From Thermoleophilaceae bacterium (lineage in GTDB: Bacteria > Actinomycetota > Thermoleophilia > Solirubrobacterales > Thermoleophilaceae), in the NCBI GenBank assembly GCA_030447875.1, contig JAUJOA010000008.1:47383-101835 (forward strand): a stretch of DNA of 54,453 nucleotides, given 5' to 3'. The translations under genes were made by a program, and so were the position numbers. Numbering within the stretch: the first letter of the stretch is position 1; every line of letters begins with the position of its first letter. A model generated the notes under the pieces. That model saw only the letters and a program-made list of their open reading frames with translations. It made no database searches and had not been told where the DNA came from. Of the stretch, positions 24,524 to 33,383 are shown piece by piece.

Positions 24524-25189
24524 TCATGGGGTTACCGCTTCCCGGAGCGCGGCGAGCCGCGCCTCGCCGATCCCCTCGACCTGGGCCAGCTCGTCCACCG
24601 ACTTGAAGCCCCCGTTCTGGTCTCGGTACTCGATGATGCGGGCGGCCAGCGTCGGACCGATCCCGTCGACGCCGGCGTCGAGTTGCTCCACCGTCGCGGA
24701 GGCGAGGCTGATCGGCGCGCCGGCCTGACCGCCCGGACCCGCCGCCGCACCGGTGGGCGATGCGGCGGAAGCGGCGCCGGAGCTCGACGAGCTCGCCGTG
24801 GCAGCCGCCGCGCCGCGCTTGGGCACTATGACCTGCTGGCCGTCCTGGAGCTCCGCGGCGAGGTTGACGCCGGTCAGCTCGGCCGTCGGCTTCAGACCAC
24901 CGGCTTCGTGGACCGCCGCCTCGACGCGAGAGCCTGCGGGGAGCCGGTAGAGACCCTCCTTCCGCACGGCACCCGCCACGTGGACCTGCAGCTCGGCACT
25001 CGATCCGGGTGCGGCCTCACCGGAACCATCGCCGGCGGCCTCGTCGGCAACGGCGCCGGCTCCGTCGATCGCCACCGGCGGCGGGGCTCCCTCATCGTCG
25101 CCGCCACCGAGGTAGCGGACGCCTCCCACTACGAGGAGGATCGCCGCGACCGCATAGGCGATCAGCTGTGCCGTGGATCGCTCACCCAT
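24524..25189 (-). CDS. comEA: Competence DNA receptor ComEA
   Basis: A 221-residue membrane-anchored DNA-binding protein that hands incoming DNA to ComEC. One membrane helix (about residues 7-27) is followed by an acidic/Ala-rich linker. An SLBB domain (about 67-123: VHVAGAVRKEGLYRLPAGSRV to GQQVIVPKR) comes next, then a Ser/Ala/Gly-rich linker and a C-terminal helix-hairpin-helix pair (about 157-220: ATVEQLDAGVDGIGPTLAARII and FKSVDELAQVEGIGEARL). This order is that of Gram-positive ComEA. The gene is directly upstream of comEC. Confidence 0.95.
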   Translation of the reverse strand: MGERSTAQLIAYAVAAILLVVGGVRYLGGGDDEGAPPPVAIDGAGAVADEAAGDGSGEAAPGSSAELQVHVAGAVRKEGLYRLPAGSRVEAAVHEAGGLKPTAELTGVNLAAELQDGQQVIVPKRGAAAATASSSSSGAASAASPTGAAAGPGGQAGAPISLASATVEQLDAGVDGIGPTLAARIIEYRDQNGGFKSVDELAQVEGIGEARLAALREAVTP

Positions 25190-25288
25190 CGCCTCCGGAC
25201 GCTAAGCGGAAGTCGGCGACGGCTGAACGCGCGTCCACGACGGAATCGCTACGGGCGTGAGAAAACGCGGGCGCCCGCGGCCCGTCGG

Positions 25289-25564
25289 TCAGCGAACCGA
25301 GAAACCCGACAGCCCCTCCGGCTCCTCCTCGGACGCCTCGACGCCCTCCACGTCGGCGCTCGACGGCCCCTCCTCGCAGAAGCGGACCATCGCGTCCACC
25401 GCCTCGATGTCGCCCTCGAACACCGCCTCGACGCCACCATCGTCGCGGTTGGTCACCCAGCCCGCCACCTCGCGACGTGTCGCCTCCTCGCGCGTGGCGT
25501 CGCGGAAGAAGACGCCCTGGACCTCCCCGTGAACCACGACTCTTCGCCTCGTCCGCTGTGCCAT
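25289..25564 (-). CDS. acyP: Acylphosphatase
   Basis: A 91-residue enzyme that hydrolyses carboxyl-phosphate bonds. The active-site signature is visible as VVHGEVQGVFFRDATREEA, where the Arg of FFRD binds phosphate, followed by GWVTNRDDGGVEAVFEG, which holds the catalytic Asn. The C-terminal strand (GFSVR) is typical. ATG 25564 begins the conserved fold and has TACGGT six bases upstream. The larger open frame upstream is not conserved. A segment rich in Glu/Ser (PSSADVEGVEASEEEPEG) replaces the usual short loop near the C-terminus. Confidence 0.92.
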   Translation of the reverse strand: MAQRTRRRVVVHGEVQGVFFRDATREEATRREVAGWVTNRDDGGVEAVFEGDIEAVDAMVRFCEEGPSSADVEGVEASEEEPEGLSGFSVR

Positions 25565-25576
25565 CGCGGAACCGTA
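25565..25576 (-). promoter_or_regulatory. Possible leaderless -10 box before acyP
   Basis: Minus-strand TACGGT at 25576-25571 lies six bases before the acyP ATG, with no ribosome binding site. Confidence 0.25.
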
Positions 25577-25600
25577 GCGCTCCAGCACGCGCGCGACGGG

Positions 25601-26056
25601 TCAGCGCTCGGCGAGCTCGAGCGCCTGCGCCACCGCCTCCTCCGCGCTCGACGCGCGCCGAATGGCGTCGACTTCCTCGCCGCCGCGTGCAAGCTCCCAC
25701 GTTCCGATGCCCACCACCGGCTTGCCGACCTTCAGCGCGAACGCGATCTCGGACAGGGTGCCGAACTCGCCCGCGACGGCGATCACGGCATCGGCGGCGC
25801 GGACCACGAGCGTGTTCCGCGCCTCGCCCAGCCCCGTCGGCACGGCCACCTCGAGATACGGGTTCGCCTCGCTCCGATCGACCCCCGGGAGGAGCCCCAG
25901 CGTCGTGCCGCCCCTCTCGCTCGCGCCTCGGCAGGCCGCCTCCATAACGCCGCCGAGTCCTCCGCAGACCACGACCGCGCCGCGCTCGGCAAGCCGACGC
26001 CCCACCTCCAGCGCCGGCTCGGTGGCGCTCGGCTCGGCCGCCCCGGGCCCGACCAC
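25601..26056 (-). CDS. LOG-like Rossmann protein (TIGR00725 type)
   Basis: A protein of the lysine-decarboxylase-like/LOG superfamily. CGGLGGVMEAACRGASERGG is the nucleotide-binding GGGxGxMxA-like motif, followed by GLLPGVDRSEANPYLEVAVPTGLGEARN and AGEFGTLSEIAFALKVGKPV, which matches the PGGxGTxxE-type site with Gly/Glu replacing parts of it. Some relatives cleave cytokinin nucleotides, but TIGR00725 members have no proven activity. GTG 26056 is the first standard start codon, yet it removes the first beta strand. The frame upstream codes SAQRLYIAVVGPG, so the real start is probably CTG at 26083, just after the leuS stop. It is probably co-transcribed with leuS. Confidence 0.8.
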   Translation of the reverse strand: MVGPGAAEPSATEPALEVGRRLAERGAVVVCGGLGGVMEAACRGASERGGTTLGLLPGVDRSEANPYLEVAVPTGLGEARNTLVVRAADAVIAVAGEFGTLSEIAFALKVGKPVVGIGTWELARGGEEVDAIRRASSAEEAVAQALELAER

Positions 26057-26092
26057 GGCTATGTAGAGCCGCTGGGCGCTCAGGCAGATCGC

Positions 26093-28537
26093 CTATCCGC
26101 CGCGGACCACGAAGTTCACCAGCCGGCCCGGAACTACCACCGTCTTGACGATCTCGCCGCCGTCGAGGTGCGCGGCCACCCTCTCCGACGCGCGCGCGAG
26201 CCGCTCCTGCTCGTCCTCCGACGCCCCGCTCGGCGCCTCGACGCGATCACGAAGCTTGCCGTTCACCTGCACGATGAGCTCGAACGTGCCGGCCCGCAGC
26301 AGCGACGGGTCGGCCTGCGGCCAGGGCTCCTCCCACACTCGCCTGCCCGTCATCAACTCATAGACCTCGGCGCCGAGATGCGGGGCGAACGGGAAGATCA
26401 GCGAGCCCGCGGTCGCCACCGCGAAGCGCAGTTGCGCCCCGCCGTCGGATGAGAGGAGCACGGCCTCCTTGTCGCGATAGGCGTCGTTCACCAGCTCCAT
26501 CACGGCGGCTATCGCCGTGTTGAAGGCGAAGCGGTCGTGGAGGTCCGAGGTGACCTTGTCGATCGCCCAGTGCGTCTTGCGGAGGACGGCTGTTGGCTCG
26601 TCGAGCGGTGCGTCGCCGCGATCGGCGGTGCGCTCCGCCACCTCGGTCGCTAGCCGCCAGAGCCGCCCGAGGAAGCGGTGAACGCCTCCCACGCCCTCGT
26701 CGGACCAGTCGGCGTCCTGGTCGGGCGGCCCGATGAAGAGGATGTAGCAGCGAGCGGTGTCGGCGCCGTAGCGCTCCACGTAGTCGCGCGGACTGATCAC
26801 GTTGCCGCGTGACTTCGACATCTTCGCCCCGTCACGCGTGATCATGCCCTGTGTGAAGAGCCGGGCGAACGGCTCACGCGCGTCGAGCAGACCGAGCTCG
26901 GCCAGGGCCTTGCAGAAGAACCGGGCGTACATCAGGTGGAGAATCGCGTGTTCGACGCCGCCGATGTACTGGTCGACGGGCATCCAGAGGTCGACGGCCT
27001 CGCGTGCCCACGGCGCCTCGCGGTTGCGAGCGTCGCAGTAGCGCAGGAAGTACCAGGAAGAGTCGACGAACGTGTCCATCGTGTCGGTCTCGCGGCGTGC
27101 CGGAGCGCCGCAGGACGGGCAGTCGACCCTCACCCAGTCCTCGGCCGCCGCGAGCGGCGAGCGCCCGCGCGGCGCGTAGTCCTGCACGTCGGGGAGCTCC
27201 ACCGGCAGCTGTTCGTCGGGCACGGGCACGGCCCCGCAGCGCTCGCAGTGGACGATCGGGATCGGGCAGCCCCAGTAGCGCTGGCGCGAGAGAAGCCAGT
27301 CATGCAGCTTGTACTGGACCGCCGGCTTTCCCCTTCCCTCCGACTCGAGCCACTCGACGATCCGGTCGAAGGCCTCGCGGTTGTGAGCGCCGTCGAAGCG
27401 GCCCGAGCTCACGATCGTGCCGTCGCCCGCGTAGGGGAGCTCATCGTCGTCGCCCTCGATCACGCGGCGAACCTCGAGCCCGAAGCGCTCGGCAAACTCG
27501 AAGTCGCGCTCGTCGTGCGCGGGGACGGCCATGATCGCGCCGGTGCCGTACTCCATCAAGACGTAGTCGCCCACGAACATCGGTATCTCCTCGCCGTTGA
27601 CCGGATTGGTCACGGTCTTGCCGAGCGCCACGCCGGTCTTCTCCTTGTGCTCGTCGCCGCGCCGCTCGGTCGACTCGGTCAGCGCGCGGTTCACGTAGTC
27701 GCGCACCTCCGGCGAGTCGTTGAGGCGCAGCACGTCCGGGTGCTCCGGCGCGAGCACGAAGAAGGTGGCGCCGAAGAGCGTGTCGGGCCGGGTGGTGAAG
27801 ACCGGGTAGTCGGTGCCGAGCGCCCGGCAGTGAAACTTCACCTCCGCACCCTCGGAGCGGCCGATCCAGTTCTCCTGCATCGCCACGACGTGGCGCGGCC
27901 AGGCGATCGTCTTCAGGTCTTCCAGTAGGGCATCCGCGTACTCGGTGATCCTGAAGAACCACTGCTCGAGCTGGCGCACCTCGACCGGGGTGCCACAGCG
28001 CTCGCAGCGGCCGTCGATCACCTGCTCGTTGGCCAGCACCGTCTGGTCCTTGGGGCACCACTTGACCGCAGCCTCCTTCCGGTAGGCGAGGCCACGCTCG
28101 TAGAGGCGCAGGAAGAGCCACTGCGTCCACCGGTAGTAGCTCGGCTCATGGGTGGCGAACTCGCGCGACCAGTCGATCGAGACGCCCCACGAGCGGAACT
28201 GCTCCCGGAACTCGGCGATCGCCGCCTCCGTGGACGCGCGCGGTTGCTGCCCCGTCTTGATCGCGTGGTTCTCGGCGGGGAGGCCGAACGAGTCGTAGCC
28301 CATCGGGTGAAGCACGCGCATGCCGTTCCGGCGGCGGAAATGGGCCACGGCGTCGCCGACCGAGTAGGTCTTCAGGTGGCCCATGTGCGGCTCGCCCGAG
28401 GGGTAGGGCAGCATCTCGAGCACGTACGACTTCGGCGTTTCGCCGGCGTCCTCGTTCGACACTTCCCAAGTGCGTTCGTGGGCCCAGATGCGCTGCCACT
28501 TGGGCTCGATCGCGTTGGGCTCGTAGCGCTCGTCCAT
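26093..28537 (-). CDS. leuS: Leucyl-tRNA synthetase
   Basis: An 814-residue class I aminoacyl-tRNA synthetase that charges tRNA-Leu. The catalytic core includes the HIGH-type motif PYPSGEPHMGHLKTYSVGD and the KMSKS motif (GAKMSKSRGN). The editing (CP1) domain runs through the TTRPDTLFGATFFVLAPEHP motif and MAVPAHDERDFEFA, whose Asp binds the mischarged product. Zinc-type Cys pairs are present (CPKDQ, CERC; CERC, CPSC). The anticodon-binding region and C-terminal domain follow. ATG 28537 is chosen because it begins MDERYEPNAIEPKWQ; the longer open frame upstream overlaps the divergent gene. The gene heads a unit that may include the LOG-like gene. Confidence 0.96.
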   Translation of the reverse strand: MDERYEPNAIEPKWQRIWAHERTWEVSNEDAGETPKSYVLEMLPYPSGEPHMGHLKTYSVGDAVAHFRRRNGMRVLHPMGYDSFGLPAENHAIKTGQQPRASTEAAIAEFREQFRSWGVSIDWSREFATHEPSYYRWTQWLFLRLYERGLAYRKEAAVKWCPKDQTVLANEQVIDGRCERCGTPVEVRQLEQWFFRITEYADALLEDLKTIAWPRHVVAMQENWIGRSEGAEVKFHCRALGTDYPVFTTRPDTLFGATFFVLAPEHPDVLRLNDSPEVRDYVNRALTESTERRGDEHKEKTGVALGKTVTNPVNGEEIPMFVGDYVLMEYGTGAIMAVPAHDERDFEFAERFGLEVRRVIEGDDDELPYAGDGTIVSSGRFDGAHNREAFDRIVEWLESEGRGKPAVQYKLHDWLLSRQRYWGCPIPIVHCERCGAVPVPDEQLPVELPDVQDYAPRGRSPLAAAEDWVRVDCPSCGAPARRETDTMDTFVDSSWYFLRYCDARNREAPWAREAVDLWMPVDQYIGGVEHAILHLMYARFFCKALAELGLLDAREPFARLFTQGMITRDGAKMSKSRGNVISPRDYVERYGADTARCYILFIGPPDQDADWSDEGVGGVHRFLGRLWRLATEVAERTADRGDAPLDEPTAVLRKTHWAIDKVTSDLHDRFAFNTAIAAVMELVNDAYRDKEAVLLSSDGGAQLRFAVATAGSLIFPFAPHLGAEVYELMTGRRVWEEPWPQADPSLLRAGTFELIVQVNGKLRDRVEAPSGASEDEQERLARASERVAAHLDGGEIVKTVVVPGRLVNFVVRGG

Positions 28538-28606
28538 GGCGGTTCTGAGGTTAACGGCGCCGCAATTCCCGACTTCTGCCGAGATCTCTGGGAACATCGA
28601 GCCACT

Positions 28607-29362
28607 ATGAGCGTTGACCCCTACTCGCGGGCGGCTGACCTCGCGGCGGAGCAGGTCGAGTCGATCGTCGCCGCGGCGCAGGCGGCGGCGGACGATCTGA
28701 GGCGCCAGGCGGAGGCGGAGGCGGAGGCGCTCACGGCCGAGGCGGCCGAGGCGGCCGAGCGGACGAGGAGCGAAGCCGCCGCCGAGGCCGAGCGCGCCAG
28801 ACGGGACGCCCGTGAGGATGCCGAGGACGAGATCGACGCCGCTCGACGGTCGGCAGCCGCGCTCGCGGAGAAGTCGCGGTCGGAGGCCGGGGCCGAGCGC
28901 GAGGCGGCGACCGCCGAGGCGAATCGCACTCGCGAGAGCGCACAGGCCGTGGCCGCGGGGATCGAAAAGGAGGCTCGCGCGCGGGCCGAGGAGCTCGTGG
29001 CGGGTGCACAGGAGGCGGCGGATGAGGCGCTCCGTGAGGCTCGCGCCGTAAGCTCCGGGCTGCGCCGGCTCGGTGAGTCCCTGAACCACCAGGCAGAGCG
29101 CATGCTCACCGACGTCCATACCGCCCATCGCCAGATCTCCACCGATCTGCGCGTGGCGAGCGGCGCCCGCTCCGAGCCTGCCGAGCTGCCCTCCTCCCCG
29201 CCGCGGCGCGAAGCTGGCCGCGACGCCGAGGGGAGAGAGGCCGTCCGCCCGGAGACGCCGGCTCGCCGGCCGGAGCGGGACGACTCGAAGCGCCAGGCGG
29301 AGCGCGGAGGCGACCCGCCATCGTTCGACATCGACGTTCCCTCCTGGGTGGTGCGCGGCTGA
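28607..29362 (+). CDS. Ala/Glu/Arg-rich coiled-coil protein
   Basis: A 251-residue protein. Residues 5 to about 170 are an almost uninterrupted alpha-helical coiled coil rich in Ala, Glu and Arg (AEQVESIVAAAQAAADDLRR, AEAEAEALTAEAAEAAERTR). A proline-rich, charged, disordered tail follows, ending SFDIDVPSWVVRG. The composition recalls DivIVA-like or ATP-synthase-b-like helical proteins, but the N-terminal DivIVA motif is not obvious. It is divergent from leuS, with 69 bases between the starts and no good ribosome binding site. A larger open frame begins upstream, but it lies antisense to leuS and is rejected. A scaffold or cytoskeletal role is possible but unsupported. Confidence 0.7.
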   Translation: MSVDPYSRAADLAAEQVESIVAAAQAAADDLRRQAEAEAEALTAEAAEAAERTRSEAAAEAERARRDAREDAEDEIDAARRSAAALAEKSRSEAGAEREAATAEANRTRESAQAVAAGIEKEARARAEELVAGAQEAADEALREARAVSSGLRRLGESLNHQAERMLTDVHTAHRQISTDLRVASGARSEPAELPSSPPRREAGRDAEGREAVRPETPARRPERDDSKRQAERGGDPPSFDIDVPSWVVRG

Positions 29363-29395
29363 GCGCCAACTGACGCGCACTTTTACAACTCTGCG

Positions 29396-29406
29396 TATCC
29401 TGCGCC
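29396..29406 (+). promoter_or_regulatory. Possible leaderless -10 box before the phosphoesterase gene
   Basis: TATCCT at 29396-29401 lies five bases before GTG 29407, in a locally AT-richer stretch (TTTTACAACT). No clear ribosome binding site or -35 box is seen. Confidence 0.35.
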
Positions 29407-31401
29407 GTGAAGTTCACAAGCTCGATGAGGGGAGCGAAGGGGATCTTGAGGCACAGGAAGCTGTGGGCGTCCGCCGTGGCGCTACTAGCGCTAGTGGTAG
29501 CGACGACCTCGTCGTACGCGGACGACACCACCGGCCGCTCGACGCTCCAGCAGACGCTCGAGGGAGGGGACCCGGACGGGGAGAGGTTCCGCTTCCTCCG
29601 CCTCGACGACGGCGAGCGCTACACCGTGCGCGAGGATCTCGCCAAGGCCAAGTCCGGCCGCAAGAACCGCCGCAAGTCGGTGATCTACTCCGGCCAGATC
29701 ACCGATTTCCAGCTCTCGGACGAGGAGTCACCGGCGCGCGTTGAGTTCCTCGACCCCGAGCCGAGCGGCTTTGCGAGCTCCGCCTGGCGCCCGCAGGAGG
29801 CGCTCGTGGCCCACGAGACCGACTTGACGATCCGACAGCTCAATCACTTCGTCCGAAGCCCGGTTCGCGACTCGGACGGCGACCGCGCCCGGATGGCTAA
29901 CGCCGTGATGACCGGTGACCTGGCCGACAACGCGCAGCGCAACGAGACGCAGGGCGTGGTGCAGCTGTTGGAGGGCGGCGTCTACAAGAACGGCGAGCGG
30001 AAGACGCGGAAGTTCGACCCGAACAGTGGCACGAACGACTACTCCGGCAGCACGTGCCGCGGCATGCCGCGTGGAAGCCTCGGGGACCCACGGAAGTACG
30101 CCGGAGTCCAGGACTACGACGACTACCCGGGTCGACAGGGGAACGGCGACTTCTACGACCCCGACCGGCCGGTCGGCCGCTACGAGGAGTGGCCTCGATA
30201 CGGCGGACTCCAGGACGAGGCGCAGAAGCGGTTCAGGGTGCGCGGTCTCAAGGTCCCGTCGTATGTGGCGTTCGGCAACCACGACTCCTTGGTGCAGGGC
30301 AACGAGGACGCGATCAAGCCGTTCGAGGATGTCGCGACCGGCTGCGTGAAGTTTTTTCCATCGCCGGGCGGCGTGCCGAAGACGACGATCACGGGACCCC
30401 GCTCGGCGCTCGAGGAAGACGGGTTGCCGCAGTTCAAGTCATTCCTCACGAACCCGATCGGCGTCAGCCCGCAGCTGGTTCCACCGGACGAGAACCGCCA
30501 GTTCGTCGACAAGAAGCAGTTCCGGCGACTGCATGACACCGGCAAGCAGAAGGACGAGCACGGGTTCGCCTATATCGACAAGGCCGAGAGGAGGGCTTCG
30601 AACGGCGCCGCCTCCTACTACGACTTCTCACCCAAGCGTGGCGTCCGCTACATCGTGCTCGACACGGTCTCCGAAGGGGGACGGACCCCGGAGTCGTCGT
30701 CCGGCAATCTCGACGATCCCCAATTCCGCTGGCTGAAGGGGGAGCTGCGGCAGGCCACCCGGCGGGACGAGCTCATCGTCGTCTTCGGCCATCACGCCAC
30801 CGGAAGCCTCGAGGCCGATGTGGCTGACGAGATGGCCGCGCCGTGCACGGTCCGCGACGAGCATGGCCACGACCAAAACCCCGGCTGCGACCGAGATCCA
30901 CGTAGCTCGACGCCGATCCATCTAGGCGACGACGTCGAGGCACTCTTCCACAGCTTCCCGCACGTCATCGGGTACGTGACCGGACACTCGCACGAGAACA
31001 TGGTGAGCCCGCTCGCGAGTCCAAGCGGGGGCGACTTCTGGGAGATCAAGAGTCCGGCCGTGGTCGATTGGCCGACTCAGCACCGGCTGGTCGAGGTCAT
31101 GGACAACCGCGACGGAACGCTGTCGATCTTCGGGACCCTGCTCGACCACGACGGTCCAGCAACCGCCCCCAAGTCGGGCAGCACCAACAAGGTGGGTGGT
31201 TTCGACTCGGGACAGCTAGGGTCGGTCGGGCGGACGCTCTCCTACAACGACCCCCAACAAGGGCCCGACGGCTCGGAGGGCGAGCCGAATGACCGCAACG
31301 TAGAGCTCCTGATTCGGGATCCACGGCGCGGAGACCGGCACGGGGACCGCGACGGAGACTGTCCGAGGCACAGCTTCAGGCGCCGCGACTCCTGCCGCTA
31401 G
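29407..31401 (+). CDS. Secreted metallophosphoesterase (TIGR03767-like)
   Basis: A 664-residue calcineurin-fold phosphoesterase. The N-terminus is a signal peptide (LWASAVALLALVVATTSSYA, cleavage near residue 38). Metal-site motifs appear in order: SGQITDFQLSDEESPARVEF (DxQ instead of the usual DxH, which I believe is normal in this actinobacterial family), GDLADN, FGNHD, VFGHHA and TGHSHEN. They supply the Asp, Asn and His residues of a dinuclear metal site. Long insertions between GDLADN and GNHD include many Asp/Tyr/Gly-rich repeats (YDDYPGRQGNGDFYDPDRP). The C-terminus is charged and rich in Arg/Asp. The substrate is unknown; phosphate scavenging or extracellular nucleotide hydrolysis are options. 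Confidence 0.88.
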   Translation: MKFTSSMRGAKGILRHRKLWASAVALLALVVATTSSYADDTTGRSTLQQTLEGGDPDGERFRFLRLDDGERYTVREDLAKAKSGRKNRRKSVIYSGQITDFQLSDEESPARVEFLDPEPSGFASSAWRPQEALVAHETDLTIRQLNHFVRSPVRDSDGDRARMANAVMTGDLADNAQRNETQGVVQLLEGGVYKNGERKTRKFDPNSGTNDYSGSTCRGMPRGSLGDPRKYAGVQDYDDYPGRQGNGDFYDPDRPVGRYEEWPRYGGLQDEAQKRFRVRGLKVPSYVAFGNHDSLVQGNEDAIKPFEDVATGCVKFFPSPGGVPKTTITGPRSALEEDGLPQFKSFLTNPIGVSPQLVPPDENRQFVDKKQFRRLHDTGKQKDEHGFAYIDKAERRASNGAASYYDFSPKRGVRYIVLDTVSEGGRTPESSSGNLDDPQFRWLKGELRQATRRDELIVVFGHHATGSLEADVADEMAAPCTVRDEHGHDQNPGCDRDPRSSTPIHLGDDVEALFHSFPHVIGYVTGHSHENMVSPLASPSGGDFWEIKSPAVVDWPTQHRLVEVMDNRDGTLSIFGTLLDHDGPATAPKSGSTNKVGGFDSGQLGSVGRTLSYNDPQQGPDGSEGEPNDRNVELLIRDPRRGDRHGDRDGDCPRHSFRRRDSCR

Positions 31402-31440
31402 CCGCCGACGCCCCGGCGGCGGGCGCTAGCATCGCCCGAC

Positions 31441-32196
31441 ATGACGGCCAGGCTGTACGTGATCCCCGGGTCGCACCCGTCGATGAGCGCGCGGCTGATG
31501 CTCGAGCACAAGGGCATCCCGTATGCGCGCACGGACCTGATCCCCGTCGTCGCGAAGGGAGTGCTGCGCGCGGCGCGCTTTCCACGGGCCACGGTCCCCG
31601 CGCTCACGTTCGACGGGCGGCGGATCCAGGGATCGCGGGAGATCGCGCGAGCGCTCGACGAGCTCCGGCCGCAGCCGCCGCTCTTCCCATCCGACCCGGC
31701 GGGGCGTGAGGCGGTCGAGATCGCGGAACGATGGGGCGACGAGCAGCTTCAGTCGGTTCCACGGCGGCTCGTGTGGTGGGCGCTGGCACGGGATCACGCC
31801 CCGCTGGAGAGCTTCTCGAAGGGCGCACGGCTCGGCGTACCCGTCGGGCTCGCCGTCAAGACTTCCCCGCCGATCGTGTGGGCGGCGAGCCGTCTCAATG
31901 ACTCCAAGGACGCGCGAGTGCGAACCGATCTAGCGGCGCTGCCCGGCTTGCTCGACGTGATCGATGGGTGGATCGACGAAGGTCTCCTGAACGGCGAGCA
32001 GCTCAATGCGGCCGACTTCCAGATCGCTCCGAGCGTCCGCCTCCTGATGTCGATGGACGACCTTCGACCGGCGATCGAGGGCCGGCCGGCGGGCCGGATG
32101 GCGTCGCGCGTCGCTCCCGACTTTCCCGGCCGCGTACCACCCGTGCTGCCGGCGACGTGGCTTCCGGCGGAAATGCAGCCGGCGGCGGCGACGTAA
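31441..32196 (+). CDS. Glutathione S-transferase-like protein
   Basis: A 251-residue protein. Residues 1-80 form a thioredoxin-like GST N-terminal domain (LYVIPGSHPSMSARLMLEHKG, TVPALTFDGRRIQGSREIA), where the Ser/Pro loop lies at the usual thiol-activating position. The C-terminal part is helical (ERWGDEQLQSVPRRLVWW, LLNGEQLNAADFQIA), matching GST_C, whose conserved Asp caps a helix. Actinobacteria generally lack glutathione, so the thiol used, if any, is unknown. TAGCAT lies eight bases before the ATG, again suggesting a leaderless transcript. It is followed by a convergent tRNA-Ala. Confidence 0.8.
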   Translation: MTARLYVIPGSHPSMSARLMLEHKGIPYARTDLIPVVAKGVLRAARFPRATVPALTFDGRRIQGSREIARALDELRPQPPLFPSDPAGREAVEIAERWGDEQLQSVPRRLVWWALARDHAPLESFSKGARLGVPVGLAVKTSPPIVWAASRLNDSKDARVRTDLAALPGLLDVIDGWIDEGLLNGEQLNAADFQIAPSVRLLMSMDDLRPAIEGRPAGRMASRVAPDFPGRVPPVLPATWLPAEMQPAAAT

Positions 32197-32238
32197 AGAC
32201 CGATCTCGTTTGCGGGCGGTTCGGCCGTCGTGCCAGTT

Positions 32239-32313
<75 letters not shown>

Positions 32314-32374
32314 GATCTCGTACTGCGTGCCTGAGTCTATACGTGCAACGATCGCTGTTGCCGATGACGCCCGG

Positions 32375-32764
32375 CTAACCGACCGACCGCACCGGAGCCT
32401 CGCCCCACAGCTGCTCGAGCCGATAGTACGAGCGCGCTTCCGGGGTGAAGACGTGGAGCACGCAGTCGAGGTAGTCCATGAGGATCCACCTCGCCTCGCG
32501 CTCACCCTCCACGCGACGCGGCAGGAGCCCGCCCGCGTCCTTCAGCTCCTTGTGCACGGCGTCGTGGATCGCCTTCGTCTGGCGCTCCGTGTTCCCGCTG
32601 CAGACGACGAAGTAGTCGGTGTAGGAGACCACGTCGCGCAGGTCAAGCACGCGGATCTCCACGGCCTTTCGATCGGAGGCGATCTGCGCGATCCGCGCCG
32701 CCAGCGCCTCACCGCTCAGAGTCGGCGTCGCCTCGCTCTCCGGACGAGCGGCGCGGTTGGTCAC
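32375..32764 (-). CDS. rsfS: Ribosomal silencing factor RsfS
   Basis: RsfS binds ribosomal protein L14 and blocks subunit joining when nutrients are scarce. The 129-residue protein has the family core AARIAQIASDRKAVEIRVLDLRD, SYTDYFVVCSGNTERQTKAIHDAV, and the C-terminal WILMDYLDCVLHVFTPEARSYY motif, including the conserved WxxxD and HVF. GTG 32764 overlaps the nadD stop as GTGA, which fixes the start and implies coupled translation. It ends the rplU to rsfS operon; tRNA-Ala follows 60 bases later. Confidence 0.95.
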   Translation of the reverse strand: MTNRAARPESEATPTLSGEALAARIAQIASDRKAVEIRVLDLRDVVSYTDYFVVCSGNTERQTKAIHDAVHKELKDAGGLLPRRVEGEREARWILMDYLDCVLHVFTPEARSYYRLEQLWGEAPVRSVG

Positions 32765-33378
32765 CGAGCTCCCACCGGCGCCGGCGCACCGTATAGCCCG
32801 CGGTCCACGATCAACCGCTCCACCGGCTTGGGCACCAGGTATCGAAGCGGCTGGCCGGCGGCCGCACGGCGCCGCACCAGCGTCGACGAGATGTCGATCC
32901 GCGGCATGTCGAAGAAGCGCACCGCCGTTGCGCCCGTCAGGCCCAACAGCGCCTCGCGCACCTGATCTCGGCGAGCGCCGTCGCGCTCGGCCACCGCGAC
33001 CGTGGCGAGCTCGAGCACGCGTCCGGCCTGGTGCCACTCCGGCAACGCCCCGGCCTGGTCGGCTCCCAGGATCAGTACGTGCTCGTCCTCGGGTGAGCGC
33101 TCATGCAGGGCCATCAGTGTGTCAGCCGTATACGACGGCCCGTCGCGGTCGAGTTCCAGGCGCGAGACGCTAAACCGCTCGTCGGGTGCAGTGGCAAGCT
33201 CACACATCTCGAGCCTGACCTCCGGGCCGGGGTCCTGCTCGACCATCCGGTGAGGCGCCTCGCGTACGGGCACGAACACGACCGTGCTCAGCTCAAGCTC
33301 CAGCAGCGCCTCCTGAGCGCAGAGCAGATGTCCCAGGTGAGGAGGGTTGAAGACTCCCCCGAGTATCCCCGAGCGCAA
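32761..33378 (-). CDS. nadD: Nicotinate-nucleotide adenylyltransferase
   Basis: NadD converts nicotinate mononucleotide and ATP to nicotinate adenine dinucleotide, a step of NAD synthesis. The 205-residue protein has GGVFNPPHLGHLLCAQEAL, with the (H/T)xGH nucleotide-binding motif, then EAPHR, a mid-section DRDGPSYTADTL and C-terminal MPRIDISSTLVRRR, which contains the ISSTxxR motif. The start is TTG 33378, directly before the conserved RSGILGGVF. It lies five bases after proA and overlaps rsfS. Confidence 0.95.
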   Translation of the reverse strand: MRSGILGGVFNPPHLGHLLCAQEALLELELSTVVFVPVREAPHRMVEQDPGPEVRLEMCELATAPDERFSVSRLELDRDGPSYTADTLMALHERSPEDEHVLILGADQAGALPEWHQAGRVLELATVAVAERDGARRDQVREALLGLTGATAVRFFDMPRIDISSTLVRRRAAAGQPLRYLVPKPVERLIVDRGLYGAPAPVGAR

Positions 33379-33383
33379 GCCGC

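Noticed and set aside
28148-28606. Upstream extension of the coiled-coil open frame
   Set aside because: It is antisense to leuS and shows no conserved sequence; the coiled coil starts at ATG 28607.
28538-29380. N-terminal extension of leuS to 1095 residues
   Set aside because: The extension is antisense to the coiled-coil gene, and LeuS begins normally at 28537.
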